From contig NZ_JAKWFK010000003.1 of assembly GCF_029522115.1 (NCBI RefSeq), forward strand, positions 186,001-250,000: 64,000 bases of DNA, in the 5' to 3' direction. The stretch comes from Trinickia sp. Y13 (GTDB lineage Bacteria > Pseudomonadota > Gammaproteobacteria > Burkholderiales > Burkholderiaceae). This document shows positions 11,304 to 18,678 of this stretch, in pieces (positions within the stretch are counted from its first letter, which is position 1; each line of letters begins with the position of its first letter). The notes below the pieces were generated by a model that saw only the letters and a program-made list of their open reading frames with translations, was not told the origin of the DNA and searched no databases. Position numbers and translations under genes: made by a program.

Positions 11304-11912
11304 ATGACGCATTTACCCGACGATGCGGCGTCGAGCGGCGCGCCTGGCAGTGGCGGGCCGTCCAAGTGGGTCGTTCGCTGGTCGCGCCTCGTTGAGCCGG
11401 GTGGCGCCGTGCTGGATGTGGCGGCTGGCGCCGGGCGCCATGCGCGCTGGTTCGCTGGGCGCGGGCACGAGGTCGTCGCGATCGACCGAGCAGAGGCGGC
11501 GCTGGCTGCGCTCGCGGAAGTCCCCGGCGTCACGCCGGTTCGTGCCGATTTGGAAGACGGTAGCGGCTGGCCGCTGCCCGAGACCGAGCGATTCGCGGCC
11601 GTCGTCGTGACCAACTATCTCAATCGGGCGTTGCTGCCGCGGCTCGTGCAGTGTCTCGCACCCGGGGGCATCTTCTTGTACGAAACCTTCGCGCGTGGCA
11701 ACGAAACCGTCGGCAGGCCGTCGAATCCGGCGTTTTTGCTGGAGCCGGGCGAGCTGCTCGCGGCCGCGCATGGCCGCCTGTCGGTTATCGCGTACGAGAA
11801 CGGCTATGTGACCGAGCCGCGCCCGGCATTCGTTCAACGGATCTGCGCGGCGCTGCCCGCTCAGCCGCTTGCGGCGGGCGTCGTGCCGCCGCGTTACGAT
11901 TTGGCCGGCTAA
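11304..11912 (+). CDS. Class I SAM-dependent methyltransferase
   Basis: Protein of 202 residues with a Rossmann methyltransferase fold. Motif I is VLDVAAGAGRHA (SAM-binding glycines), followed by the acidic strand end VVAIDRAEA, the PVRADLEDG segment and the post-motif AVVVTNYLNR and LAPGGIFLYETFA. Substrate unknown. The open frame extends far upstream inside trpS, but homology starts at the ATG at 11304, which has an AAGGGCG-like ribosome binding site. It lies between trpS and dapA. Confidence 0.82.
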   Translation: MTHLPDDAASSGAPGSGGPSKWVVRWSRLVEPGGAVLDVAAGAGRHARWFAGRGHEVVAIDRAEAALAALAEVPGVTPVRADLEDGSGWPLPETERFAAVVVTNYLNRALLPRLVQCLAPGGIFLYETFARGNETVGRPSNPAFLLEPGELLAAAHGRLSVIAYENGYVTEPRPAFVQRICAALPAQPLAAGVVPPRYDLAG

Positions 11913-11954
11913 TCCGCTACAATCGCGCTTTCACGTCTGAATTCATCGTGTTTC

Positions 11955-12872
11955 ATGGCTAACGGCACATCCAGCGGCACCCAAGGCGGCCTGCGCATTC
12001 GCGGCAGCATTCCTGCGATCGTCACGCCCATGCTCGAAGACGGCAGTCTCGATCTGCCCGCGTTTCGCAAGCTGATCGATTGGCATATCGACGAAGGGAC
12101 GGACGCGCTCGTCGTGGTCGGCACCAGCGGCGAGTCGGCCACGCTGTCGGTCGAGGAGCACATCCTCATGATCAAGACGGCTGTCGAGCATGCGGCGGGT
12201 CGCATTCCCGTCATTGCCGGCGCGGGCGGCAACTCGACCGTCGAGGCGATCGATCTGACCAAGCATGCGAAGGCCGTCGGCGCCGACGCCACGCTGCAGG
12301 TCGTGCCGTATTACAACAAGCCGACCCAAGAGGGAATCTACCGTCATTTCGCGAAGATTGCGGAATCGGTGGATTTGCCCGTGATCCTATACAACGTGCC
12401 GGGCCGGACCGTGGCCGATATGTCGAACGAAACGGCGCTACGGCTCGCGCAAGTGCCGGGCATCATCGGCATCAAGGACGCGACGGGGAACATCGATCGC
12501 GCAGCGCATCTGATCAAAGCGGCGCCGGCCGACTTCTCGATCCTCAGCGGTGACGATCCGACGGCGATCGCATTGATGCTGCTCGGCGGGCACGGCAACA
12601 TCTCCGTCACGGCAAACGTCGCGCCGCGCGCCATGAGCGAACTGTGCAAGGCCGCGCTCGCCGGCGATGCCAAGACGGCGCGCGAAATCCATCTCAAGCT
12701 GCTGTCGCTGCACAAGAACTTGTTCATCGAATCGAACCCGATTCCGGTGAAGTGGGCGCTCGAGCAGATGGGCCGGATGAAGGGCGGGATTCGTCTGCCG
12801 CTGACGCCGTTGGATGCACGCTGCCATGAGGCCGTGCGTGCCGCGCTCTTGGAATCGGGCGTCCTCGCTTAA
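11955..12872 (+). CDS. dapA: 4-hydroxy-tetrahydrodipicolinate synthase
   Basis: Condenses pyruvate with aspartate semialdehyde at the branch point to lysine and meso-diaminopimelate. The protein has 305 residues. [16 protein letters not shown] is the conserved substrate-binding segment, [11 protein letters not shown] contains the catalytic Tyr region and GIKDATGN holds the Schiff-base Lys. TACAAT at 11918-11923 is a possible -10 element. The following gene is bamC, the same dapA-bamC (nlpB/dapX) order seen in E. coli. Confidence 0.96.
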   Translation: MANGTSSGTQGGLRIRGSIPAIVTPMLEDGSLDLPAFRKLIDWHIDEGTDALVVVGTSGESATLSVEEHILMIKTAVEHAAGRIPVIAGAGGNSTVEAIDLTKHAKAVGADATLQVVPYYNKPTQEGIYRHFAKIAESVDLPVILYNVPGRTVADMSNETALRLAQVPGIIGIKDATGNIDRAAHLIKAAPADFSILSGDDPTAIALMLLGGHGNISVTANVAPRAMSELCKAALAGDAKTAREIHLKLLSLHKNLFIESNPIPVKWALEQMGRMKGGIRLPLTPLDARCHEAVRAALLESGVLA

Positions 12873-12992
12873 ATGGCCTGCTGAGCCAGCGCCATCCACC
12901 GCATTGGATTTGTTGTTGCATTCATCGACGTCGATTCCGGGATACAGGCTCGGCGCCGTCGCAGGCATGTGTTGCGCATCACGAAGGACCTC

Positions 12993-14129
12993 ATGAAACG
13001 TTCCGCTTTCTCTACCCATGCCATCCGCGCGGCGGCGCTCGTGCTCGCGATCTCGACGCTTGCGGGTTGCGACACGCTCAACGATTGGTTCGCCACGGAT
13101 CGCGTCAATTACAAGGAAACGGGGGCAGCGCCCCCGCTGCAAGTGCCGGGCGATCTAACCACGGCTCAGGCGCAGCCGCAGTACACGGCGCCGCCCGTCA
13201 CTGCCGCGCTCGGCGGCGCACCGACGCGCCATGTGACCGCGGCCGGGAATTCAAGCGAAGGCGTGCCGAGCGCGAACGATCCGCTCGGTATGCACGTGGA
13301 GCGCGATGGCGATCGGCGTTGGCTCGTCGTCGACGGGCGCACGCCGGACCAACTGTGGCCGCAACTCGAAGGGTTTTGGAAGGACAACGGCTTCGCGCTT
13401 AAAACCGATACGCCCGCCACGGGCATCATGACGACCGATTGGGCCGAAAACCGAGCGAATATTCCCGACGATTGGTTCCGTCGCACCATTGGTCGCGTGA
13501 TCGATTTTGCGTATTCCTCGGGCACGCGCGACAGCTTCCGTACGCTCGTCGAGCGCGGGGCGAACGGCACGACGGACATCTCGATCACGCACAGCGCGAT
13601 GGAAGAGATGTTGACGGGACAGGACAAGACGTCGTCGCGATGGATCGAGCGTCCGCGCAACCCGGTGCTCGAGGCACTGTTCTTGTCCAAGCTCATGCAG
13701 AAGTTCGGCCTGACGGAGGAGCAATCCAAACAGTTGCTCGCCAGTGCCAAGCCCGCCGAAGCCCCCGCGAAGATCAATATGAACGCCGGTGCGACGACGC
13801 TCGATCTCTCGGACGCCGTCGAGGTCGCTTGGCTGCGCGTGGGCCTCGCGCTCGATCGCACCAACTTCACCGTAGACAATCGCGACCGCGAGAAGCGCAT
13901 CTACTACGTGCGCTACGCCGATTCGACGCAAGAGCTCAAGCGCGACGGTCTGTTCGGCAAGCTGTTCTTTAGCGGAGCGTCCAAGCAGAAGACCGGGCAA
14001 GAGTTTCTCGTGAGCGTCCAGCCTGTCGAGCGCGGCACGCAAGTGGCTGTCGTCGATGCGAAAGGCCAGATCGACACATCGCCCGAAGCGCAGCGCTTGA
14101 TCTCCCTGCTGCACGCGCAACTGAACTAG
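12993..14129 (+). CDS. bamC: Outer membrane protein assembly factor BamC (NlpB)
   Basis: Lipoprotein subunit of the BAM complex that inserts beta-barrel proteins into the outer membrane. It has 378 residues. The start at MKRSAFST is preceded by GAAGGA, and the lipoprotein signal ends in the lipobox STLAGC, after which the mature N-terminus binds BamD in characterised homologues. Two helix-grip domains are predicted, with the conserved tail LISLLHAQLN. The longer in-frame start at 12969 would place extra residues before the signal peptide, so it was not used. Confidence 0.9.
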   Translation: MKRSAFSTHAIRAAALVLAISTLAGCDTLNDWFATDRVNYKETGAAPPLQVPGDLTTAQAQPQYTAPPVTAALGGAPTRHVTAAGNSSEGVPSANDPLGMHVERDGDRRWLVVDGRTPDQLWPQLEGFWKDNGFALKTDTPATGIMTTDWAENRANIPDDWFRRTIGRVIDFAYSSGTRDSFRTLVERGANGTTDISITHSAMEEMLTGQDKTSSRWIERPRNPVLEALFLSKLMQKFGLTEEQSKQLLASAKPAEAPAKINMNAGATTLDLSDAVEVAWLRVGLALDRTNFTVDNRDREKRIYYVRYADSTQELKRDGLFGKLFFSGASKQKTGQEFLVSVQPVERGTQVAVVDAKGQIDTSPEAQRLISLLHAQLN

Positions 14130-14137
14130 TTCCTGCC

Positions 14138-14914
14138 ATGCGCTTTGCCAGCCTCGGTAGCGGTAGCGAGGGCAATGCGCTCGTCGTCGAGGCGGCGAGC
14201 GAGCACACCACCACGCGGGTGCTGCTCGATTGCGGGTTCTCCGCGAAAGAGCTCGAGCGGCGGCTCGCACGGCTTCATTGCGGCATCGATGCGCTCGATG
14301 CCATCGTCGTGACCCACGAACATAGCGATCACATCGGCAGCGCGTTGACGCTTGCCCGCAAGTGGTCGTTGCCGCTGTATATGAGTTGGGGGACGGCGAA
14401 GGCCGTCGGAGCCGATAGTGCTGGCATCGATTTGCACGTGCTCTGGGGCGATGAGACGGCCGCCATCGGGGATATCGAGCTCTCGCCCTATACGGTGCCG
14501 CACGACGCCCGTGAGCCGCTTCAATTCGTGTTTTCGGACGGCGCGCATCGATTAGGGGTGCTCACCGATGTCGGCGCCTGCACGCCGCATATCACCGCGA
14601 TGCTGAACGGCTGCAATGCGCTCGTGCTCGAGTGCAATCACGACGTGCAGATGCTGGCGACGAGCCGGTATCCACAGTCACTGAAGGCGCGTATAGGCGG
14701 CAATCACGGTCATTTGAGCAACGACGCCGCGGCTGACATTTTGCGGGGCTTGGACCGGACGCGTTTGACCCAGGTTGTCGCTGCCCACCTCAGTCAGCAG
14801 AACAATCTCCCAGATCTCGCGCAGGCCGCGTTGGCGGGCGTGTTGGGCGCGGCTCAGCACGACGTCTTGGTGGCTTCGCAGGCGCTTGGCTTCGACTGGC
14901 TCGGGTGCGGCTGA
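14138..14914 (+). CDS. Metallo-beta-lactamase-fold hydrolase (YycJ/WalJ-like)
   Basis: Protein of 258 residues with a metallo-beta-lactamase fold. The N-terminus GSGSEGNALVV and the di-metal motif VVTHEHSDHIGS are characteristic of the YycJ/WalJ branch; further ligands are visible at NHGHLSND and in LTDVGACTPH. Family members are suspected nucleases or phosphodiesterases in DNA metabolism; no substrate can be named here. It begins eight bases after bamC, so it is part of the dapA-bamC transcript, which ends at the terminator at 14993-15025. Confidence 0.85.
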   Translation: MRFASLGSGSEGNALVVEAASEHTTTRVLLDCGFSAKELERRLARLHCGIDALDAIVVTHEHSDHIGSALTLARKWSLPLYMSWGTAKAVGADSAGIDLHVLWGDETAAIGDIELSPYTVPHDAREPLQFVFSDGAHRLGVLTDVGACTPHITAMLNGCNALVLECNHDVQMLATSRYPQSLKARIGGNHGHLSNDAAADILRGLDRTRLTQVVAAHLSQQNNLPDLAQAALAGVLGAAQHDVLVASQALGFDWLGCG

Positions 14915-14992
14915 GGGCAGGGAGGGCGAGGGCGCGCCAGCGGCCATGTGCGGCATACGGAACCGCTTGGCGCGAATCCGTTTCGAATAGGT

Positions 14993-15025
14993 AACAAAAA
15001 ACCGGCTCGCGGCCGGTTTTTTGTT
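14993..15025. terminator. Bidirectional rho-independent terminator
   Basis: A perfect 14-base inverted repeat (14993-15006 with 15012-15025) flanks a five-base loop. Each arm carries a run of six A or T, so the hairpin can stop transcripts from both sides: the bamC-metallohydrolase transcript on the plus strand and the converging Ala-rich lipoprotein gene on the minus strand. Confidence 0.92.
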
Positions 15026-15045
15026 GCCTCGTTGCAGGCAGCAGC

Positions 15046-15309
15046 TTACTGGCTTGCGCCCGAAGCCGGAGCAGCAGCCGAAGCGGCAGCGTCCGAAGCA
15101 GCAGCGGCAGCGCCCGAAGCGGCAGCAGCCGAGTCGCTCGCAGCAGTCGCGTCCGAAGCAGCGGCGCCAGCGTCCGAAGCAGCAGCAGCCGGGGCCGAAG
15201 CAGCGGCAGCGTCGCTAGCCGGAGCGGCAGCGTTTTGATCGCTGCTCTTGTTGCACGCAGCCAGTGCAACTGCCGCCAACAGGGATGCTACGAGGAGGGA
15301 TTTCTTCAT
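15046..15309 (-). CDS. Ala-rich low-complexity lipoprotein
   Basis: Protein of 87 residues: a lipoprotein signal (MKKSLLVASLLAAVALAAC) with the lipidated Cys at position 19, then a mature part made almost wholly of Ala, Ser, Asp, Gly and Pro in short imperfect repeats of the type AAASDA. The start at 15309 is supported by AAGGA seven bases upstream; the GTG two codons earlier is too close to it. Function unknown. The composition suggests an unstructured, surface- or periplasm-exposed tail. The terminator shared with the converging operon lies just past its stop. Confidence 0.8.
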   Translation of the reverse strand: MKKSLLVASLLAAVALAACNKSSDQNAAAPASDAAAASAPAAAASDAGAAASDATAASDSAAAASGAAAAASDAAASAAAPASGASQ

Positions 15310-15539
15310 GATCACGTCCTTTTATGGTTAAAGGTAAGCAACAGCGCGAAATAATACCGGTAATGTGCTCCAACACCAACCTAGGCCGCTGGTGGGACGC
15401 ACATCTGAGCGTGAATCTTCCCCACGGCTTGGGCGGAAATTATATGCACTTTCGTACCGACCGTCGACAAAGCAGGGTCAATACGTTGCCTTTCTCATAC
15501 AGAATTTAACCGTAATCGATAGGGCGGGCACGGCTAACG

Positions 15540-16790
15540 TCATGAGGATGCGCCGACTCGTACCCAGCCGGCACGATACCACTCGTGTAGCAGCGCTGTC
15601 ATCGACGAGTCGGACGAGAGTGTTACAAAGCGTTTCCCTTCAATTCGTCTTGCATCGGCTAATTCGAAGAGCCATTTCCGGCGGCGCGGAAGCTGCGACT
15701 CCTCGCCGTTGATGAAGTACGTCCGTGTGCCATACAGGAGCGACGTCTTGTTGGCTAGACGTACGCCCACGGATTGCGCACGCCGGATGAATACCGCTTC
15801 GCCAAGCGGTCGATCAGGCGCATCGAACACTACGTGCGACTTCGGTTCGCTCAAATAGCTGCCAAGGAACGAGACCAGGTCGCGTTCGGTCCATCGCACG
15901 CGAGCAAGGATTGCGCCAAGTTCTGCAACTAGAGCGCTCGGCAAGGCGGCCGGATGCACGACGGCGGCCTGCTGCGGGTCACGATAGAGGCGCTCGCCGG
16001 CTCGTGAGCGAGCGAGGTCGCTACGCTCGGCCAAATAGTAGAGAAACTGGCCCAAGAGTTCATTGGCGCTGGGGGCTCTGAAGCCGATCGAACAGGTCAT
16101 GCACTCGCCGATCGCGACGCCGTCATGAGCGATATGCGGAGGCAAATAGAGCATGTCCCCCGGCTCGAGCACCCACTCTTGTTGCGCCTCGAAATGCTGT
16201 AAAACCTTCAAGGGCAATCCCGGTTTTAACGTCAGATCGCGTTGCGAGGCGATCCGCCAGCGGCGCTGGCCGTGCACTTGCAAAAGAAACACATCGTAAG
16301 AATCGAAATGCGGCCCGACGCCGCCGCCGTCGGTTGCATACGAGATCATGAGATCGTCAAGACGTGCGTCCGGTACGAAGCGAAACCGATCCAGCAGGGC
16401 GCGCGCGTGGTCGTCATGCAAGTCCACGCCTTGCACGAGCAGCGTCCATTCGCGGCGTTTGACGCTTGGCAGCGCGTCGAGCGCGAAAGGGCCATGCTCG
16501 AGACGCCAACGTCCTCGTGCATGCGATACGAGGCGCGATTCGGCGTCCTCGCTAGCGGCCAGCTCGAACAGGGCCTCGCGCGAGAGCGGCGGTGCGATAT
16601 CCGGCACTGCGCCGCGAATCAAGAGCGGCCGCTTCTGCCAATACTGTCGCATGAATTGCGATGGCGTCAGCCCGCCGAGCAGCGGCGTTGGCACATCAGG
16701 CGCCGGGTGGCGAAGGGGCTGGGCCGAGGGAGCGGAGGGCGCAGATGGAGCGGCCGTGCCGCTCCGATGGTAGAGGGGCCGCTTGGGCAT
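15540..16790 (-). CDS. roxA: Cupin-type 2-oxoglutarate oxygenase, ribosomal protein uL16 arginine hydroxylase (RoxA/YcfD-like)
   Basis: JmjC/cupin oxygenase of 416 residues. The iron triad is visible as HFDSYD (HxD) in GGGVGPHFDSYD and the distal His in LPPHIAHDGV; HGQRRWRI follows the first motif as in YcfD. Characterised relatives hydroxylate an arginine of ribosomal protein L16. The C-terminal winged-helix part (about residues 270-400) is present. The ATG at 16790 matches MPKRPLYH, preceded by a Ser/Ala/Pro-rich linker that most homologues lack. It diverges from slyD with only 31 bases between starts, so the two promoters must overlap. Confidence 0.82.
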   Translation of the reverse strand: MPKRPLYHRSGTAAPSAPSAPSAQPLRHPAPDVPTPLLGGLTPSQFMRQYWQKRPLLIRGAVPDIAPPLSREALFELAASEDAESRLVSHARGRWRLEHGPFALDALPSVKRREWTLLVQGVDLHDDHARALLDRFRFVPDARLDDLMISYATDGGGVGPHFDSYDVFLLQVHGQRRWRIASQRDLTLKPGLPLKVLQHFEAQQEWVLEPGDMLYLPPHIAHDGVAIGECMTCSIGFRAPSANELLGQFLYYLAERSDLARSRAGERLYRDPQQAAVVHPAALPSALVAELGAILARVRWTERDLVSFLGSYLSEPKSHVVFDAPDRPLGEAVFIRRAQSVGVRLANKTSLLYGTRTYFINGEESQLPRRRKWLFELADARRIEGKRFVTLSSDSSMTALLHEWYRAGWVRVGASS

Positions 16791-16792
16791 CG

Positions 16793-16798
16793 TATAAT
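16793..16798 (+). promoter_or_regulatory. Putative -10 element for slyD
   Basis: A perfect TATAAT lies 23 bases before the slyD ATG, inside the 31-base gap to the divergent roxA start. No good -35 hexamer is visible at the correct distance, since that position falls in the roxA coding region. The assignment therefore rests on the -10 alone. Confidence 0.5.
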
Positions 16799-16821
16799 GG
16801 AACCGTATTTTGGAGACTTGG

Positions 16822-17364
16822 ATGAAAATTGCGAAGAACACCGTTGTGTCGGTCGCTTACAAACTCTCGGATGCCCAAGGCAACCTTATCGAGGAAAGCG
16901 AAGAGCCGATGGTCTATCTGCACGGCGGCTATGATGGCACGTTCCCTAAAATCGAGGAAGAACTCGACGGGCGCGAGCCTGGTTTTCAAACGCAGATCCA
17001 GCTCGAGCCTCAGGACGCATTCGGCGAATATGATCCCGAGCTCGTGAAGGTCGAGCCGCGCAACCGGTTTCCGGAGCCGCTCGAGGTGGGCATGCAGTTC
17101 GAAGGCACGCCTGAGGACGGCGACGATGAGATCGACTCGCTGATCTACACCGTCACGGACGTGGCCGAGGACAAGGTCGTGCTCGACGGGAATCACCCCC
17201 TGGCAGGCATGGCGTTGCGCTTTGCGCTGACTGTCAAAGAGGTGCGCGAAGCGACTGCCGATGAAATCGAGCACGCGCACGTGCATGGTGCCGAAGGTAT
17301 CGAAGTCATCGACGAAGACGATGACGACGAGGAAGGCGCGTCAGGGTCCCCCACCCTGCATTGA
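16822..17364 (+). CDS. slyD: FKBP-type peptidyl-prolyl isomerase SlyD-like
   Basis: Peptidyl-prolyl isomerase and chaperone of the SlyD branch, 180 residues. The FKBP part opens MKIAKNTVVSVAYKLSDAQG and contains VYLHGGYDGTFPKIEE, then the inserted chaperone flap (about residues 70-120). The C-terminus is short and acidic (VIDEDDDDEEG) with few His residues, so the nickel-binding tail of E. coli SlyD is largely missing. GGAG lies six bases before the ATG at 16822. The last 24 bases overlap the converging gene at 17341-18678. Confidence 0.9.
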   Translation: MKIAKNTVVSVAYKLSDAQGNLIEESEEPMVYLHGGYDGTFPKIEEELDGREPGFQTQIQLEPQDAFGEYDPELVKVEPRNRFPEPLEVGMQFEGTPEDGDDEIDSLIYTVTDVAEDKVVLDGNHPLAGMALRFALTVKEVREATADEIEHAHVHGAEGIEVIDEDDDDEEGASGSPTLH

Positions 17365-18678
17365 GCCTGGCCCCTCCTGGGGCGTAGGCTCGTCGCTCGT
17401 TGGCTGCTGCGTCGGCGCCGTCCCCTGCAACGGGGCAGTAGCGGACGCCGCCGCGCCGCTTCCCGGGTCTTCGGGTAGAAGCGGTGGTTCCGAAGCCGGC
17501 ATTGCGGGCGCGGGCCTCGGGAGAGAGGGCGCCGGCGGGACGTACTGAATGCCGGGCAGCGGCCCAATCAACGCCCCCGATGCGTTAGGCGCCGAAGCCG
17601 GCGCTTGCCATGAATCGTTGGACGGCGAGTTCGATGTGGCAGTGGCCCTGGCCGTGGTTGCGGTGCGCACCCTCACCCGAAATGGCGCAGGGTGGCCGAA
17701 GGCGACGTCGAATTGCACCCATTGCGTGGAGGCGTCGCGCGGCGCAATGGCGATGCGCGTCAAATTGTCCACGCGGGTGCCTTTATCGTTATAAAGCGGC
17801 TGGTCGATGGTGAAGCCGCCCGGCAGCGAATGCGCGCTGTGATGTATCACGATGACCGGCCCCCGGAAGATACGGGCCGCGTTCACTAGGCTGCGCTTGA
17901 TTTCGAGGTAGCCGTCGCGTTTCCGATGGCGAGCGAAGCGCAGCCAAGCGAACCGGTCGGCGTGTTCTTCGTAGCGAGAGAAGTCCGGGTCCGCTTCGAA
18001 CAACACCACGAGCGCTTTCGCCGCGCGGCGTTTGGCATATTCGGCTGCGTGCTGGAGCCAAAATGCCGAGGCGATGGCTCGGTCGTCGAATTCGCCGTTG
18101 CGGCCGCCTGCGTCCGAATAGTGATTATTGCCGCCGACGATATCCAATCCGACAAAGACCGTCTCTCCCGTTTCCCAACGCACGTTTTCTCGGAACGCAT
18201 GAAACCGCGCGACCTCGCTTTCGCGCGTGAGAGAGAGCGTGGGCCTGCCGAGCGAAACCGCATCGGAAAACATGGTCTGTCTCAAGAAATCCAGCCGCTC
18301 GGCGGCATCGTAACGGCCCGCTGCCGGCGTTGTGCAGTCGGCCCAATCATGCTGCCCGGGGAGAAGAACGAGCGGAACCGCGGACGTTTGCAGCCACTGC
18401 AGCCGTCGTTCATAGAGCGTGTCGGAACAAGGCTCGTCCGCGCCTTTCAGGTTGCCGGCGTAGACGACGAACGAAAGGCGCGCATCGAGGCCGATCGTGG
18501 CAAGCAGCCGTTGCGCGGCAGGCGCGTCGGCCTGGCTGCCGATTGCGCCCGACATGACCGCGAAAGCGTAGCGCGGCTGCGCAGCGCAAGCGGGCGGCGC
18601 AAACGAGCACAGGCAACCGAATGCGGCCGCCGCGACGAGTGCAACACGGCCTCGTGCACGCACCCGACGAACGGCCAT
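17341..18678 (-). CDS. Secreted metallophosphoesterase-like protein, possibly inactive
   Basis: Protein of 445 residues with a signal peptide (hydrophobic RVALVAAAAFGCLCSFAPPA, cleavage likely after ACA). The body resembles calcineurin-like phosphoesterases: VYAGNLKG stands where the GDxxD motif is expected, then VLLPGQHDWADC (the GNHD-like motif), GGNNHYSD and VIHHSAHSLPG. The first metal motif lacks its Asp residues, so catalytic activity is doubtful. The last 100 residues are Pro/Ala/Ser-rich and disordered. Its ATG shares one base with the mutS stop (TGATG), so it is translationally coupled to mutS; at its own end it overlaps slyD by 24 bases. Family assignment is tentative. Confidence 0.7.
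   Translation of the reverse strand: MAVRRVRARGRVALVAAAAFGCLCSFAPPACAAQPRYAFAVMSGAIGSQADAPAAQRLLATIGLDARLSFVVYAGNLKGADEPCSDTLYERRLQWLQTSAVPLVLLPGQHDWADCTTPAAGRYDAAERLDFLRQTMFSDAVSLGRPTLSLTRESEVARFHAFRENVRWETGETVFVGLDIVGGNNHYSDAGGRNGEFDDRAIASAFWLQHAAEYAKRRAAKALVVLFEADPDFSRYEEHADRFAWLRFARHRKRDGYLEIKRSLVNAARIFRGPVIVIHHSAHSLPGGFTIDQPLYNDKGTRVDNLTRIAIAPRDASTQWVQFDVAFGHPAPFRVRVRTATTARATATSNSPSNDSWQAPASAPNASGALIGPLPGIQYVPPAPSLPRPAPAMPASEPPLLPEDPGSGAAASATAPLQGTAPTQQPTSDEPTPQEGPGSMQGGGP

Noticed and set aside
15046-15240. Short repeated units that could suggest a CRISPR array
   Set aside because: They are codon repeats of the Ala-rich lipoprotein, with no spacers of constant size and no cas genes in the window.
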